From Hortaea werneckii (lineage: Eukaryota > Ascomycota > Dothideomycetes > Mycosphaerellales > Teratosphaeriaceae), in contig JBAOKB010000144.1 of assembly GCA_037044905.1 (NCBI GenBank), forward strand, positions 2,294,001 to 2,358,000: a stretch of DNA of 64,000 nucleotides, in the 5' to 3' direction. Both the position numbers and the translations under genes were made by a program. How positions within the stretch are numbered: position 1 is the first letter of the stretch; every line of letters begins with the position of its first letter. Below the pieces are notes generated by a model that was given only the letters and a program-made list of their open reading frames with translations, made no database searches and was not told the origin of the DNA. Shown in pieces: positions 47,417-57,214 of this stretch.

Positions 47417-48266
47417 GATGTTGTAAGTGGCAACCAGTAGAAAAGAAGGGAGACAAATGTGTTGGAAAACGAATGTGGATTTATTGAGGCTCTCAACAGG
47501 CGACAATATGGAAAGGGACGAGGAAGGGTATGGGAACGCTGGCAAGAAATCGTGATACCTTGAGTACGAGGAGGCCATATATTCGCCTCCAAAGTAGAGC
47601 GCCATAGACTTTGATAGCACTAGCAATGGAACAAGCTCACCTGCAGGCAGCCTCATCGTGGGCCTAGTTACGCCTCCAAGAGTCCATACCGTCGTGGAAC
47701 CCATAGGAGGGATCCGGCGCTTGCTACATGCGGTCTTGAGCCTACGGTAAAGACAGTGCGGTCCGCATCCAAGAGGTCTATCCCCTGCAGGAAATCGGCC
47801 ATCGTCTCGAAAAGGGCCCGTTCTGGCAGCAAAGGGTAAAGCGTGCTACAGCGGCCGGTCCCGCTCTCAAAGGCTTGACTATACTCTTTCTAATCTCGCA
47901 GGAGAGTCAGGCTCGCGGAGGAGGAACTGCTTCCTGCTACTAGACGAAACCTTGATCCCTCGGAAGATGCAGCATGCCGAGGGCTAGAAGGGCTTTCGCC
48001 TCGGAGGTCTCGGTAGCTTGCAGATGGTCTATGAATACGTGGATCGGATGTAAGTCCTTGCTGGGTGGTCAGGCGATCTTCAAGCACAAGATCATGTCCG
48101 ATGAACACTCATTCTCAATTGCGAATGCTACGCGCAACAAGTCAAATCTCGTCCGGGAAGTGCAGAAGTCGGAAATGCCCATAGAGTTTAAGTCTATACC
48201 GCTAGCGCCACTTTCGGCATTTTATTAGCCACGTGGAAACCCGGGCTTCGAACCAACTCGTCGGGA
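47417..48266. other. Intergenic upstream of the WSC/PAN hydrolase
   Basis: 850 bp with the hydrolase promoter and no convincing frame. A sequence at 48243-48252 looks superficially like a tRNA T-loop but does not fold into one. Confidence 0.5.
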
Positions 48267-48631
48267 TCATACGGTTTTTGAGCCTGCAAGCGACAGAGCG
48301 CAAGCCACATTTCGCTTCACTGGAAGTCTCTTCTCTCCATCTTCAAACCTCAAGGCTCGACAGATGGCGAGAATGGCATGGAAGGCCTCGGTAGCAGTAC
48401 GACAATGATCCGGCTCACGATCCAGATCCATCATGTCGGCATCGATATGATCCTGAAGCGGGCCGCCGACTTCTCGAAGACTTGTAAATACTTCGCAGAA
48501 ATTTTTCCTTAGTCCTGTCTGGCCCCAGACATTCTGTGAAATGAAACGTTCAGCTATCTCGTGGCCGCCACCGTGCCAGAAGAGTAATTCGATAGTAGTG
48601 CCAGCTAGGGCCGGGCACCATCCATGGCCAG
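48267..48631 (-). CDS. Candidate terminal exon of an unrecognised gene
   Basis: A frame open for 120 codons, with no ATG near its upstream end, runs from a plausible 3' splice site (branch-like TACTCAC, then TAG, at about 48632-48650) to a TGA at 48267-48269. The peptide begins GHGWCPALAGTTIELLFWHG and continues with EIAERFISQNVWGQTGLRKN and RTATEAFHAILAICRALRF. Its composition looks like a globular protein rather than random sequence. A possible first exon lies near 48770-48743 (MGCGEHRRH followed by GTGAAT), giving an intron of about 110 nt. I do not recognise the family. Chance open frames of this length do occur in 64 kb, so this is a hypothesis. Confidence 0.35.
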
Positions 48632-50417
48632 CTACGCCAAAGTGAGTATTTCAGGCGCCAAGATGCGTTTGCGAATTGGTTTGGGCGCTTTCGCCGCAAG
48701 TCGGAGTGAAGAACCAAAAGCACGCGATTGACCTCACGACCGTTCGGCTATCTTGATTCACCGTGCCTGCGGTGTTCGCCACAGCCCATTCGTGCCCAGA
48801 CACCACGAACCCAAAGCCTTTCCTGGCCTCTCGCTAAAGTTGCAGTCGCACTCCGCACTGTGCTCACTACGTGGCTACCGTTCAGCTATGTCTCGACCTG
48901 TCGGCTTAGGGATTCGTACGAATCAATAGAGGTAGGTCACAGCCGAAGAAACAACCATCCAACCATGCCAGATCCGGCTGCCCATTTCCCGACTCGCTCT
49001 CAGAAGGGCATAAAATGAGCGTGTCAACCAAGAAAAATTCAGGCATATCAGAACAGCCGCCTGACACCATTGTTCTGCATTTAACGACACAGTGCCTTGT
49101 TTCTCGCACGTTTGGATTCACTTCTCGCTTGTGACTCCCCTTTTCTCTCATCACCAACAACCCCCCATGTCAGCAGCGCTTGCCTCTTTGGGTCCTAGCG
49201 TGCCTTTCCCGCAAGGGGCTCAGCCCAAATTCTCAGCTCCTTGTCAAAGGCACCTACACTACCATCGAAGGGATTCATTTTTCGGCACAAGTATGTTCCA
49301 TTTGCTATGGACTGAATGCGTAACCCCCGCGCCCCGCTCATTATCGGTCGCTCCATACTATAGACGAGTGCGGACGAGGGAAGAAATGAGGCGCGCAAGC
49401 GGCCGAGCGAAGCTCAGCCTCTTCTTCTGTCCAATTCTGTCTTGCGCAGCAAATACCTAATCTGCTGATGTCGTAATGCTCGTAGGGAGAGCGACGGCTG
49501 ATCGTCATAGTTCGCAGCGACCGCGCTCGCCTTGGCATATCCGTCCTGCCAATCGGGCTCGCTGCCTGGGTAGGTGCCTGACAGCTTGCGTATACGGATG
49601 CAAGGCATTGTTACGGTTATGCTTCAGACCTATGTTTCACTATTGCCGTCTAGATGCTTCTTTTTGTTTCGAGTCCCTAGAGGGCAGGATGGGTATTGGT
49701 CGTTGGAGGGTGACTCATCAAACGAGGCAGATGCCTTTCCTCCCTCCATCGCAGCGGACGGGTATGATGGTGATGACGATGCTGCCTAGATGTCCAGACG
49801 CTGCGCCCCCCGAGAGGCCGCCCTTCCCAGACGTCGTGGTGTGATATCGATGCCTTACGCCCTGCTGCGGTCGGCGCTTTGGATCGTGAGTATTTCAGTA
49901 AGACGTTTCCTTTCCCTCTTCGGGCCTTCTTGTTATGCATCAAGCTGCATCATCAAACTGCAACAGAGACGGACATCCGACTTGAAACCAGCCTAGTATA
50001 GCAAACCTCACCAACAGGCATCCGCTGTAGAGCACACACTTAACAGCTAGAACACTTCACCGCCACCACATCGGCTCTGACAATAGCACGGCTTTAAGGC
50101 CTTTCGACCTTCAGCCCGCGTACTTCATCGACACTTAAATAGTCCGTCAAACCTTACGCTCAACGCAGACTCCCAACACAAGAACAGCCTGGCCTACTTC
50201 AAGCTTTGGCTGTAGCTTTGCATCCACCAAGACTTAATCACCAACTACATTGTGTCGCTGGCCGACTCAAAGCACGACCTACATCTGCTCTCCGGACTGT
50301 CATTACGCTAGAGGACAAGACTCCAAGCTGGTATCCTCACTCTCCAACAACAACAACAACAACCCTTCACCTCCTGCACTAGAAGAAAAGAAAAAGGTTC
50401 TCGACCCTCACGTCAAG
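48632..50417. other. Interval without a firm gene
   Basis: It may include a short first exon of the candidate gene above (about 48743-48770) and, to the right, the promoter and leader of the small gene at 50418. A CAA-trinucleotide run lies at about 50345-50363 in that leader. No other feature is supported. Confidence 0.5.
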
Positions 50418-50658
50418 ATGCCGAAAGATCAACGCAAATGTACGACCTCCCCTTCCCTTCTCTCCCCTGCAACCTTGAATCACCAAATCTGACATAGCTC
50501 CAGACTCCGACCCCTCATCACTCGCCAGCTCAACAGGCAACCGCGGCTCCGTGAGTCCCGTCGCGTCCAAGTCCAAGCCCGTGATCCATCAGCAGCCGAA
50601 CGACAAGGTGTATGAGCCTGGGCAGAAAGGGTATGAGAGGGAGGATAAGTGGCGGTAG
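50418..50658 (+). CDS. Small hypothetical protein, 60 aa, two exons
   Basis: The ATG at 50418 gives MPKDQRK; a 58-nt GT-AG intron (50440-50497) follows, and exon 2 (50498-50658) continues SPDSDPSSLASSTGNRGSVS and ends GYEREDKWR before TAG. The Ser codon split across the intron joins in frame. The peptide is hydrophilic and rich in Ser, Pro and Lys, with a charged aromatic tail (NDKVYEPGQKGYEREDKWR). It has no signal peptide or membrane segment. I do not recognise a family. Support comes from the clean splice signals and a pyrimidine/CAA-rich leader upstream. Expression data would decide. Confidence 0.5.
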
Positions 50659-51859
50659 TTCTCCCGAAAGGAGGGATGGGGTGGCAAGGCAGGATGGGTT
50701 TTTGTTTTTGTATGATTTGATGATGTAATGGGATTGGGCACAGGACAGCTTGGGATAGATGGGACAGCTTGGTTTATTAGATCTGGATGTTTGGGGGTTT
50801 GACGGCCTGGTGTAGAGTAGCTAGAAGCGGATTTGCGTGATGCGAACGGATTCTTCGACGGTCTTGGTCGGAGTGCTTGGCCGCCATAACAGTTGATTCC
50901 ATGTTGTGTGAGTGTTCGTGGATACTGAAACGTTCTCTGCTGTTAGAAACCTGATCTGTAAATCCAGATGTCTCGTTACGACCCTCTGCTTGTGGCGGAA
51001 GCGGGCTGCGGCTGCGAAGGCCCAATTCGACTTCTAGTTTTCAACGGCGAGATCGAAGCACCGACAATTCATTTCATTATTTGCTCCTAAGCGACATCGT
51101 CTGTGCCATGAAGGAGTGTCACCATAGGTGGGAAAAGGTGGCTAATAAGTCCATGCACAGATGTTGTAAGGTACGATGTCCGTTTCGAGATCGAATCCAG
51201 CTTCTTCGGCAGTCTGTCGGGACCAGCCACCCCGCTTTTGCCTTTCAGCCCGCGCGAGCCAGGGTCTCCCCAGCCCTCCCAGGCTTTTTGGGCTGTCCGG
51301 CGTCGTCATGGCTACTAGTACAAAGTGACAGTCTCTTTTGCGACAATCGTCCTACTTTTTCCCTGTGAGCACTCAGCGTTTCCGTTTTTCTTCCAACTCG
51401 TTTCTTGCTGCTCCGCGACCAGTTTGCTTGGGTGTGTGGTAAGGTGCAGGCAAGCTCTCTTCCTGCAGCCACATTCATCAGCCAACATACATCTAGCTCG
51501 GCGGCGCTAAATCTGGCCTGCAACGGTAGCATAAGAGGGCACCTTCTAACCCATCCACCTTCTTGACGACCTACACCCGAGCTGGGTTGGAGCTGCGCGA
51601 GATTCAAGACAAGAACACGCTTCGGTGTTGAGCCAGTATCTTCGGCGCAAGGCTGCCTGTAGCCATCCGACAAGCGATACCGATAACCGCAACTGCCGCC
51701 TTTGGTTTCAGTTTCAGCTGAGCTGGACTTCAACCGAGTGACGATATACATTTCAGTACGTCGTATACTCGAGCCCTGGCTATCAGACGGATCCGACCGA
51801 CCATCAGCGACTTGTTTGAAAGCACCACCAACTGAGTGTCAAGTTGCAATACCGTCAAC
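50659..51859. other. Intergenic between small gene and MARVEL gene
   Basis: 1.2 kb without a recognisable gene. It should contain the MARVEL gene's promoter and leader. A 168-codon - strand frame (51751-51245) overlaps it but has no family features. Confidence 0.5.
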
Positions 51860-52557
51860 ATGATCTCCGGCGCCCTCTTCCTCGCGTGGCGCTTCTTCGA
51901 GATCATCATTCTGATCCCCATCATGGGCATGCTGGCCTGGTTCGTCCACCAATACGTCGAAGCCAACCAGCTTACGCCTGCGACCGTCCTGGTCATGTTC
52001 ATCGTCTCGGTCATTGCACTGGCGTGGGCGGTCTTCACCACGATCGACTACCTGCGCGCACGACACGATGCCTTCTTCGTTGCACTCTTTGACCTGGGAC
52101 TCGTCGGAGCTTTGATCGCAGGAGTCTACTATCTACGCGGACCGGGAACCACAGACTGCAACAACTTTAGTGCTGGAATTGCAGGCACAGTTGTGTACCT
52201 GAACCTGAACATCAACAAGACATGCACCATGTTGAAAGCTTCCTTTGCACTGGGAATCATTGCCATTATTGCATTCTTCGTCACATTTGTAAGTTGGAAA
52301 TTGGACGGACTATCGTGTACTATGCAACTGTGCAGTCGACTAACATTTTACCCCAGTTCCTTGCACTCATGGTCCATCGCAATCACCGGAATGACGACCG
52401 TACCGTCATCAAGCGGGAATACCGCACTTCTAGCCATGGTGGCCGTCACCGGTCACGGTCGCGAGACTACAGGGCCCCCAGAGACTACGGCTACGATCCC
52501 CGTCCACGAAGCAGTGGCAGGAGCCATCACAGCTCGAGGAGGCAGTACTACGTATAA
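51860..52557 (+). CDS. MARVEL-domain membrane protein
   Basis: The ATG at 51860 (MISGALFLAWRFFEIIILIP) is the first in frame. Exons 51860-52288 and 52357-52557 give 209 aa, intron 68 nt. Four hydrophobic segments (about residues 3-28, 38-62, 70-92 and 120-146) fit the MARVEL fold, with the polar loop RGPGTTDCNNFSAGI and an N-glycosylation-type NKT between segments 3 and 4. Members associate with cholesterol/sterol-rich membranes and eisosome-like domains in fungi; the specific role here is unknown. The cytosolic tail is basic and rich in Arg, Ser, Tyr and His (SRDYRAPRDYGYDPRPRSSG), a likely phosphorylation or lipid-contact region. No frameshift. Confidence 0.85.
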
Positions 52558-53123
52558 AGAGCATGGCTCACAGAGAGGTCTACTCTCAAACCAAGCACAC
52601 ATGTACATCTGGATACCCTGGAAATAGCTTTCTGGGAGCAGGAACGTGATCTGGCTCCTTATTACGCCAATGTCAGCCCTCACTGACTCTCGCAAGGAGG
52701 GAAAGGGCTCGCGCCTCCATAGGCGGACAAGCGGACTGGGAAACTGGGAAATAGGAAGCGAACTTCACTTGGGACGGGCGTTCTGAGCGATTCGAGATAC
52801 CACACCCCTCTTGACGAATTTTCACGACGGCCTATTAAATCTGGACGATATCCTCTATAGTTCTTGTATGCTGCTTCTGCAGCTTTCATTGGGCAATCAG
52901 CTGCGATAATATGCCTTGATCTACCGGATATCCTGGCACAGATACATTTTCACCATTCCGTTTTTCTCTGGAAAAAAAAAAAAAAAAATAAATAAGATAA
53001 GATAAGATGGGGACCTTGAGGAAACGAGTGAAAGAGCTGCTCTTACACAATTGGAAGCTCGAGTCGCCCTACGTACTAACAAAAAGACCAACAGACCCTC
53101 TTGCGCATTTCATCGTTAAACAT
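52558..53123. other. Convergent intergenic MARVEL/peroxiredoxin
   Basis: 566 bp between convergent genes. It carries a 17-nt poly-A run (52972-52988) followed directly by a short GATAA microsatellite. Confidence 0.6.
52972..53008 (+). repeat. Poly-A followed by GATAA microsatellite
   Basis: 17 A, then TAAATAA and three tandem GATAA units ending in GATGG. GATA factors bind such cores, but the position between two 3' ends argues for a simple repeat rather than a regulatory element. Confidence 0.8.
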
Positions 53124-54141
53124 CTAGCTCGCGATCCCAACACTCATCCCCGAATTCGCCATAGCGGCCTTCATATTCTCCATCCGCTGGGCCAACATCG
53201 CCTCGTCCATGTCGCTCTCAAGCCGACTGGGCGTCGTGGGGCTCACAAGCGCCCCAAGGCTCTCAACGCTTGCAAAGCCTTCGCGGTTCAACTTCGTCAG
53301 CGAGGCGTGGTGCGGGCTCATGTTAGGCACTGGGCTCGCAGGTCCGTTGCCCGGACCGGTACCCAAGGTGATCAAGTTAGGAGTGCCGTAGCCAGATCTC
53401 GCCGAGGTCCCCGACCAAGCCCGTTGCAGTTTCGGCCGCGCCCATTCCGACCAGCTCTTCTTCAGCTCCAGCTTCCCTTCCATCGGCGTCGTCGTCTTGA
53501 TCCCCGCATCGCCCTTCTTCCAATCCACCGGACACCCCTCCCCAAACTCATCCTTAAACTTCAGCGCATCCAGCACCCGCTGCGCCTCATCCACACTCCG
53601 TCCCACATCCGCATCATTGACCGTGATACTCCTCACAACCCCCTTGGGATCAATAATAAACAGCGCCCGCTGCGCCACCCCTTCCTCCTCAATCAGCACC
53701 CCGTAGTCCCGGCTCAGCCTATGATTGCAGTCGCTGATAAGTGGGACGTGGACCCCGCCCAGCCCGCCTTCCATGTCGCCCGTGGCATTCCAGGCTTTGA
53801 GGCAGTGCTCCGAGTCCGTGGACGCGAACACGACGGCGCAGGATCGTGAGTAGAGGAATTCTTCTAGGCGCGCACTGAAGGCTTTGATTTCCGTGGGACA
53901 GATGAAGGAGAAGGCTTTGGGGAAGAAGATTAGGATGAGCCAGTGGTTCGCTTGCGTGTAGGAGGTTAGGGTGACTTCTGTTTTGGTCGGAAGGATGAGG
54001 GTTAGTCTTTCTCGTTCTGTTTGGTGAGAATGGGGAGCAGGATATAGGGTGGTGTTTACCTTTCAGACGCCCGTCGACGACGGCTGTGCAGTTGAAGTCG
54101 GGGGCGGGTTTGCCGACTTGGACGCGGTTGATGGATGTCAT
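53124..54141 (-). CDS. Peroxiredoxin (AhpC/TSA) with a long C-terminal extension
   Basis: It reduces peroxides through a reactive cysteine. Exons are 54141-54060 and 53977-53124, intron 82 nt, giving 311 aa. The ATG at 54141 starts MTSINRVQVGKPAPDFNCTA. The peroxidatic Cys (about residue 55) lies in FFPKAFSFICPTEIKAFSAR. The middle has LISDCNHRLSRDYGVLIEEE and GVVRSITVNDADVGRSVDEA. A second Cys in FGEGCPVDWKKGD is at the position of a 2-Cys resolving cysteine. After about residue 195 comes a 115-residue extension rich in Ser, Pro, Gly and Asn, ending with a possible helix (MDEAMLAQRMENMKAAMANS). Typical family members stop near residue 200, so the tail is unusual. No presequence is evident. 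Confidence 0.9.
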
Positions 54142-54667
54142 GCTGCTTGCTTTTTGGGCGGCGAGTAAGAAGACTTGGGAACTTCTGAATGACGAGCAGC
54201 AGCAGCCAGTCGAGTTAAAATCGCTGGGTGAAGGTTTTCGGAAAGACAACTTGTACCTGGCCGTGCTTAGGGTCTAGAAGTTTCATTACGTCTGCGGATG
54301 GCCATCGCCTTCCGCATGCAGCATTGCACCGTCAACTCTGCGAGCTGCTCCAAAGCCTGTTTTGTGGCGCATTGTATCGTTTGCGGCTGTTCTCTTTGTT
54401 CGTCTCTGCCATGGAGGCTTGGAACCCAGTGGCTTATGCTGGGACCGACAAACAGTGGCTCTCGATCAGCGCATATTTTACCCAGAAGCCATTTTGATCG
54501 AGGCGGCAACGGTGCTCGTCGCTGCATTGAGGCAGCGTGGAAGCATGGTTGAAGGGGACGTGTAAGGGTGGAACGTTGGTTTAGACGTCTTCCACATTCC
54601 TATGATCGCTAAATAGACGCTTATCAAAATTTGGACACGCACCACATCGCTTGCACTGCCGGCCTAT
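54142..54667. other. Intergenic upstream of the peroxiredoxin
   Basis: 526 bp containing the likely peroxiredoxin promoter. No gene is seen. Confidence 0.6.
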
Positions 54668-56440
54668 CTATTCCCTCTTCTGTCTATCCAGCTCCTCTCT
54701 GGCTTCGATCAGCTCGGCTTCGGAAGGCAGGTTCACGATCATCAAGTACAACACATCTTCTCTCATAACGCGCTTGACTGCACCGATGGCACCACCGCCG
54801 CCTTGTCGCTGGCCCCTGGTTCCGCGATAGAGATTGCTTTCGTTAACATGTTGACCGCACGTTTTTCGACTACCTTCCGACAAAACGTCGCCACTGGAAG
54901 GGCCGTCATGCACCTCGAATTTACCACGTCTCACCCTCTCATCGGTGACTGCATCAAAACGCCTTTGTTGTTTCCTCGTAAGCCCACGACCTCGCGCCAC
55001 ACGCTGTTCATATCGCACTACCTTCCTCGCATCCCTTTCAAATTTCGTCTTCGATCTTCTAATGCGCCTATCAGCGCGACCGGGCAGCATGCCGCCTGTC
55101 AGCAGGGTGACAATGCCGCCTTGAAAGGCAGGATGGTTGGGATCGGCCAGCTTCGACTTGAACGCCCTCTGATCTTCCGGGATAACCAGCTTCGACATGG
55201 GGTCATCGTTGGCGTAGCGGAAGTGGGCTCGCCGGTCCATGTAGTCCACCAGGAAGGCCTTGGCGTCGGCGGTCTTGTCTTTGAATGTTTCTTCGACGCC
55301 GTCTTCAACTAAGGCCTTGTCAAGATCGGGAAAGATGAGCGGAGCGGCCTTTGGCATCCGGATCGAGCCTTGCGTGGTACCCGATGCGAGCCGAATGTCT
55401 TTCAGACGGTCGGCCATGTGACGGTCGTGGGTGTCGCTGTCGTCTGACGTGGAACGGTAGTATTTGGCCACGATCTGGTTACTGCTGAGGTCGACAACTT
55501 GAGGTTTTGGAATGAACTGGGTGACTAGACCCGGACGCTTGCTATTAGCAGCGCTGACTTCGGCGTCTGTCTTGTACTTCATAATGAAGGCAAAGAGACC
55601 GGCCGGCTTGAACAGTTCGTCGTTCATCCGATCGAGGAAATGGTTAGTTCGTTGTCGCGTCTGGATCTCCTCACCAACTCCCGCAGCGATCTGCACAGCC
55701 GTCGTCACAGCCATAGCAATTACAGAAGGTGCAAACCCGGCTATTCCAGCTGAAACTTGTATGACCTTAAAGACCGGAGACGCCTGAGACGATTTCTGAA
55801 AGTTGTCCAGGAACTTGAGGAACGTGTCTTGTTCGATCCCACAATCACCAAGGACCGGCGCATAGGCGCGCACAAACCCGCGAGCCTTCTTTCGAGGTCT
55901 ACGTTGAGGCAGGATGACCGGGAATGGTAATTGGCGCTTTGCTTTCGGCTTTCCTGTCGCAGCCTGGTTGACGAGTAGGATGTCTTGCACAAGCTGGTCG
56001 GTTGTGCGATACTCCGTCTCGCTTTCTTCATACGATGGCAGGCCTCTGGCGTCCTCTACAACTTCGTCGAGTTGCCAGTCTTCCTCATCGTCGTCCGTGG
56101 ATTGCAAGTCCGAGCTATCGTCGCTATCACTACTGTAATCAGGTTCGTCGATTACTGCTTTCTTAGAATCTGTGGCTGGAGGACCTCTCTCCAAAGTCCG
56201 GTCACAACTGCTTGTCGAGGCATTCGTATAGGCAGGAGGGACGTCTGCTTGAGACCGATATGGCTCTCCGTCAACGTCAAAAGACCTTGAAGGACCTGCT
56301 ATAGATGACTCCTGGGGTTGACTGATGCTCTGACGCGACAGCTTCCTTTCCTTGCGGTGTTCGTGATACTCTGCCGCTACACCAACGCCTTGGCCTATGA
56401 GCCCAATAAGACCACCGATGGGGCCTCGTCTTCCTGACAT
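54668..56440 (-). CDS. Large unknown fungal protein
   Basis: The first ATG of the open frame is at 56440 (MSGRRGPIGGLIGLIGQGVG), giving 590 aa in one exon. The start has a glycine-rich hydrophobic segment, then AAEYHEHRKERKLSRQ, Ser/Pro/Asp-rich linkers with PPAY and LPSYEESE (PY-like motifs that could bind WW domains), and an acidic block DYSSDSDDSSDLQSTDDDEE. A second hydrophobic region at about residues 225-260 (FKVIQVSAGIAGFAPSVIAM) may be membrane-associated. The C-terminal third is strongly basic (RRIRRSKTKFERDARKVVRY). This arrangement recurs in fungal proteins of unknown function. I cannot assign a reaction. The frame is intact. Confidence 0.75.
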   Translation of the reverse strand: MSGRRGPIGGLIGLIGQGVGVAAEYHEHRKERKLSRQSISQPQESSIAGPSRSFDVDGEPYRSQADVPPAYTNASTSSCDRTLERGPPATDSKKAVIDEPDYSSDSDDSSDLQSTDDDEEDWQLDEVVEDARGLPSYEESETEYRTTDQLVQDILLVNQAATGKPKAKRQLPFPVILPQRRPRKKARGFVRAYAPVLGDCGIEQDTFLKFLDNFQKSSQASPVFKVIQVSAGIAGFAPSVIAMAVTTAVQIAAGVGEEIQTRQRTNHFLDRMNDELFKPAGLFAFIMKYKTDAEVSAANSKRPGLVTQFIPKPQVVDLSSNQIVAKYYRSTSDDSDTHDRHMADRLKDIRLASGTTQGSIRMPKAAPLIFPDLDKALVEDGVEETFKDKTADAKAFLVDYMDRRAHFRYANDDPMSKLVIPEDQRAFKSKLADPNHPAFQGGIVTLLTGGMLPGRADRRIRRSKTKFERDARKVVRYEQRVARGRGLTRKQQRRFDAVTDERVRRGKFEVHDGPSSGDVLSEGSRKTCGQHVNESNLYRGTRGQRQGGGGAIGAVKRVMREDVLYLMIVNLPSEAELIEAREELDRQKRE

Positions 56441-57214
56441 ATTGCGAGAGTGATCTGCTTTACATATATCGTGCGAGTGGAGAGTATCTGGTATGATGAA
56501 ACAAAAAGGGCAGATTAGTGGTTTGGCGCACACAGATGACCCAAAAGAGCTGATTGATACGGAATGAAGGGTTTGCACGAAGGTCAGCTTGACATTTATG
56601 TATACGAAAGAGAGAGGAATGTGTCAATCCGCGCTTCGTATGCTCGAGGCGCAGGACGATAGCACAAGCAGTGACTTATGGATGAATCAGGTATGCTTGC
56701 CTCCAGAGGCTACCGGACCGTTAGGGCAGTGCAACCCAAATTCGCTTTATCACGCTTTGTCGATTGACCATGGCGCTGACAAAGAGTTGCGGGTCCTTTT
56801 CCATTCCCGGAGTGGGATAGCTTACTGTATGTAAGCCGGGCAAGGCGAGGCTGAGCGTCGACGTGCAGGGGTTTGGGCGCCAAGCGAGCTTCTTTGGGTC
56901 AAGCTTCGAAAAGCACGTTCGACGTTGAGATCCTTCGATTGTCGCAACTTCGCATGGCCCCGGAGATTCCGTGGCTCAACCTGGCGACCTCAGTGCCACA
57001 GCCATCCTTGATGGCTATGCTAATCAGCAGTCACTTGGCGTTTGATTTTGATGATGTATGCCGATAGGTTCTTGGGGACTACCACTCCGCCCATTTCACG
57101 ACACTGCTGAAAGCTTCCAGCAAAAGGTTTCTGTACACCCCCAGGGCTCAAGAAGCCTTGCTGAGGAACAGGAATGGATGGGAATGAGAGCATCACCAAT
57201 GGAAGGCCAAGTCC
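56441..57214. other. Intergenic MCO stop / unknown-gene start
   Basis: 774 bp with the promoter of the unknown gene and the 3' side of the multicopper oxidase. No other element is recognised. Confidence 0.6.

Noticed and set aside
48240..48300. A tRNA-like T-loop (GGTTCGAAGCC on the - strand)
   Set aside because: The flanking bases do not pair into a T-stem and no anticodon arm or acceptor stem can be built.
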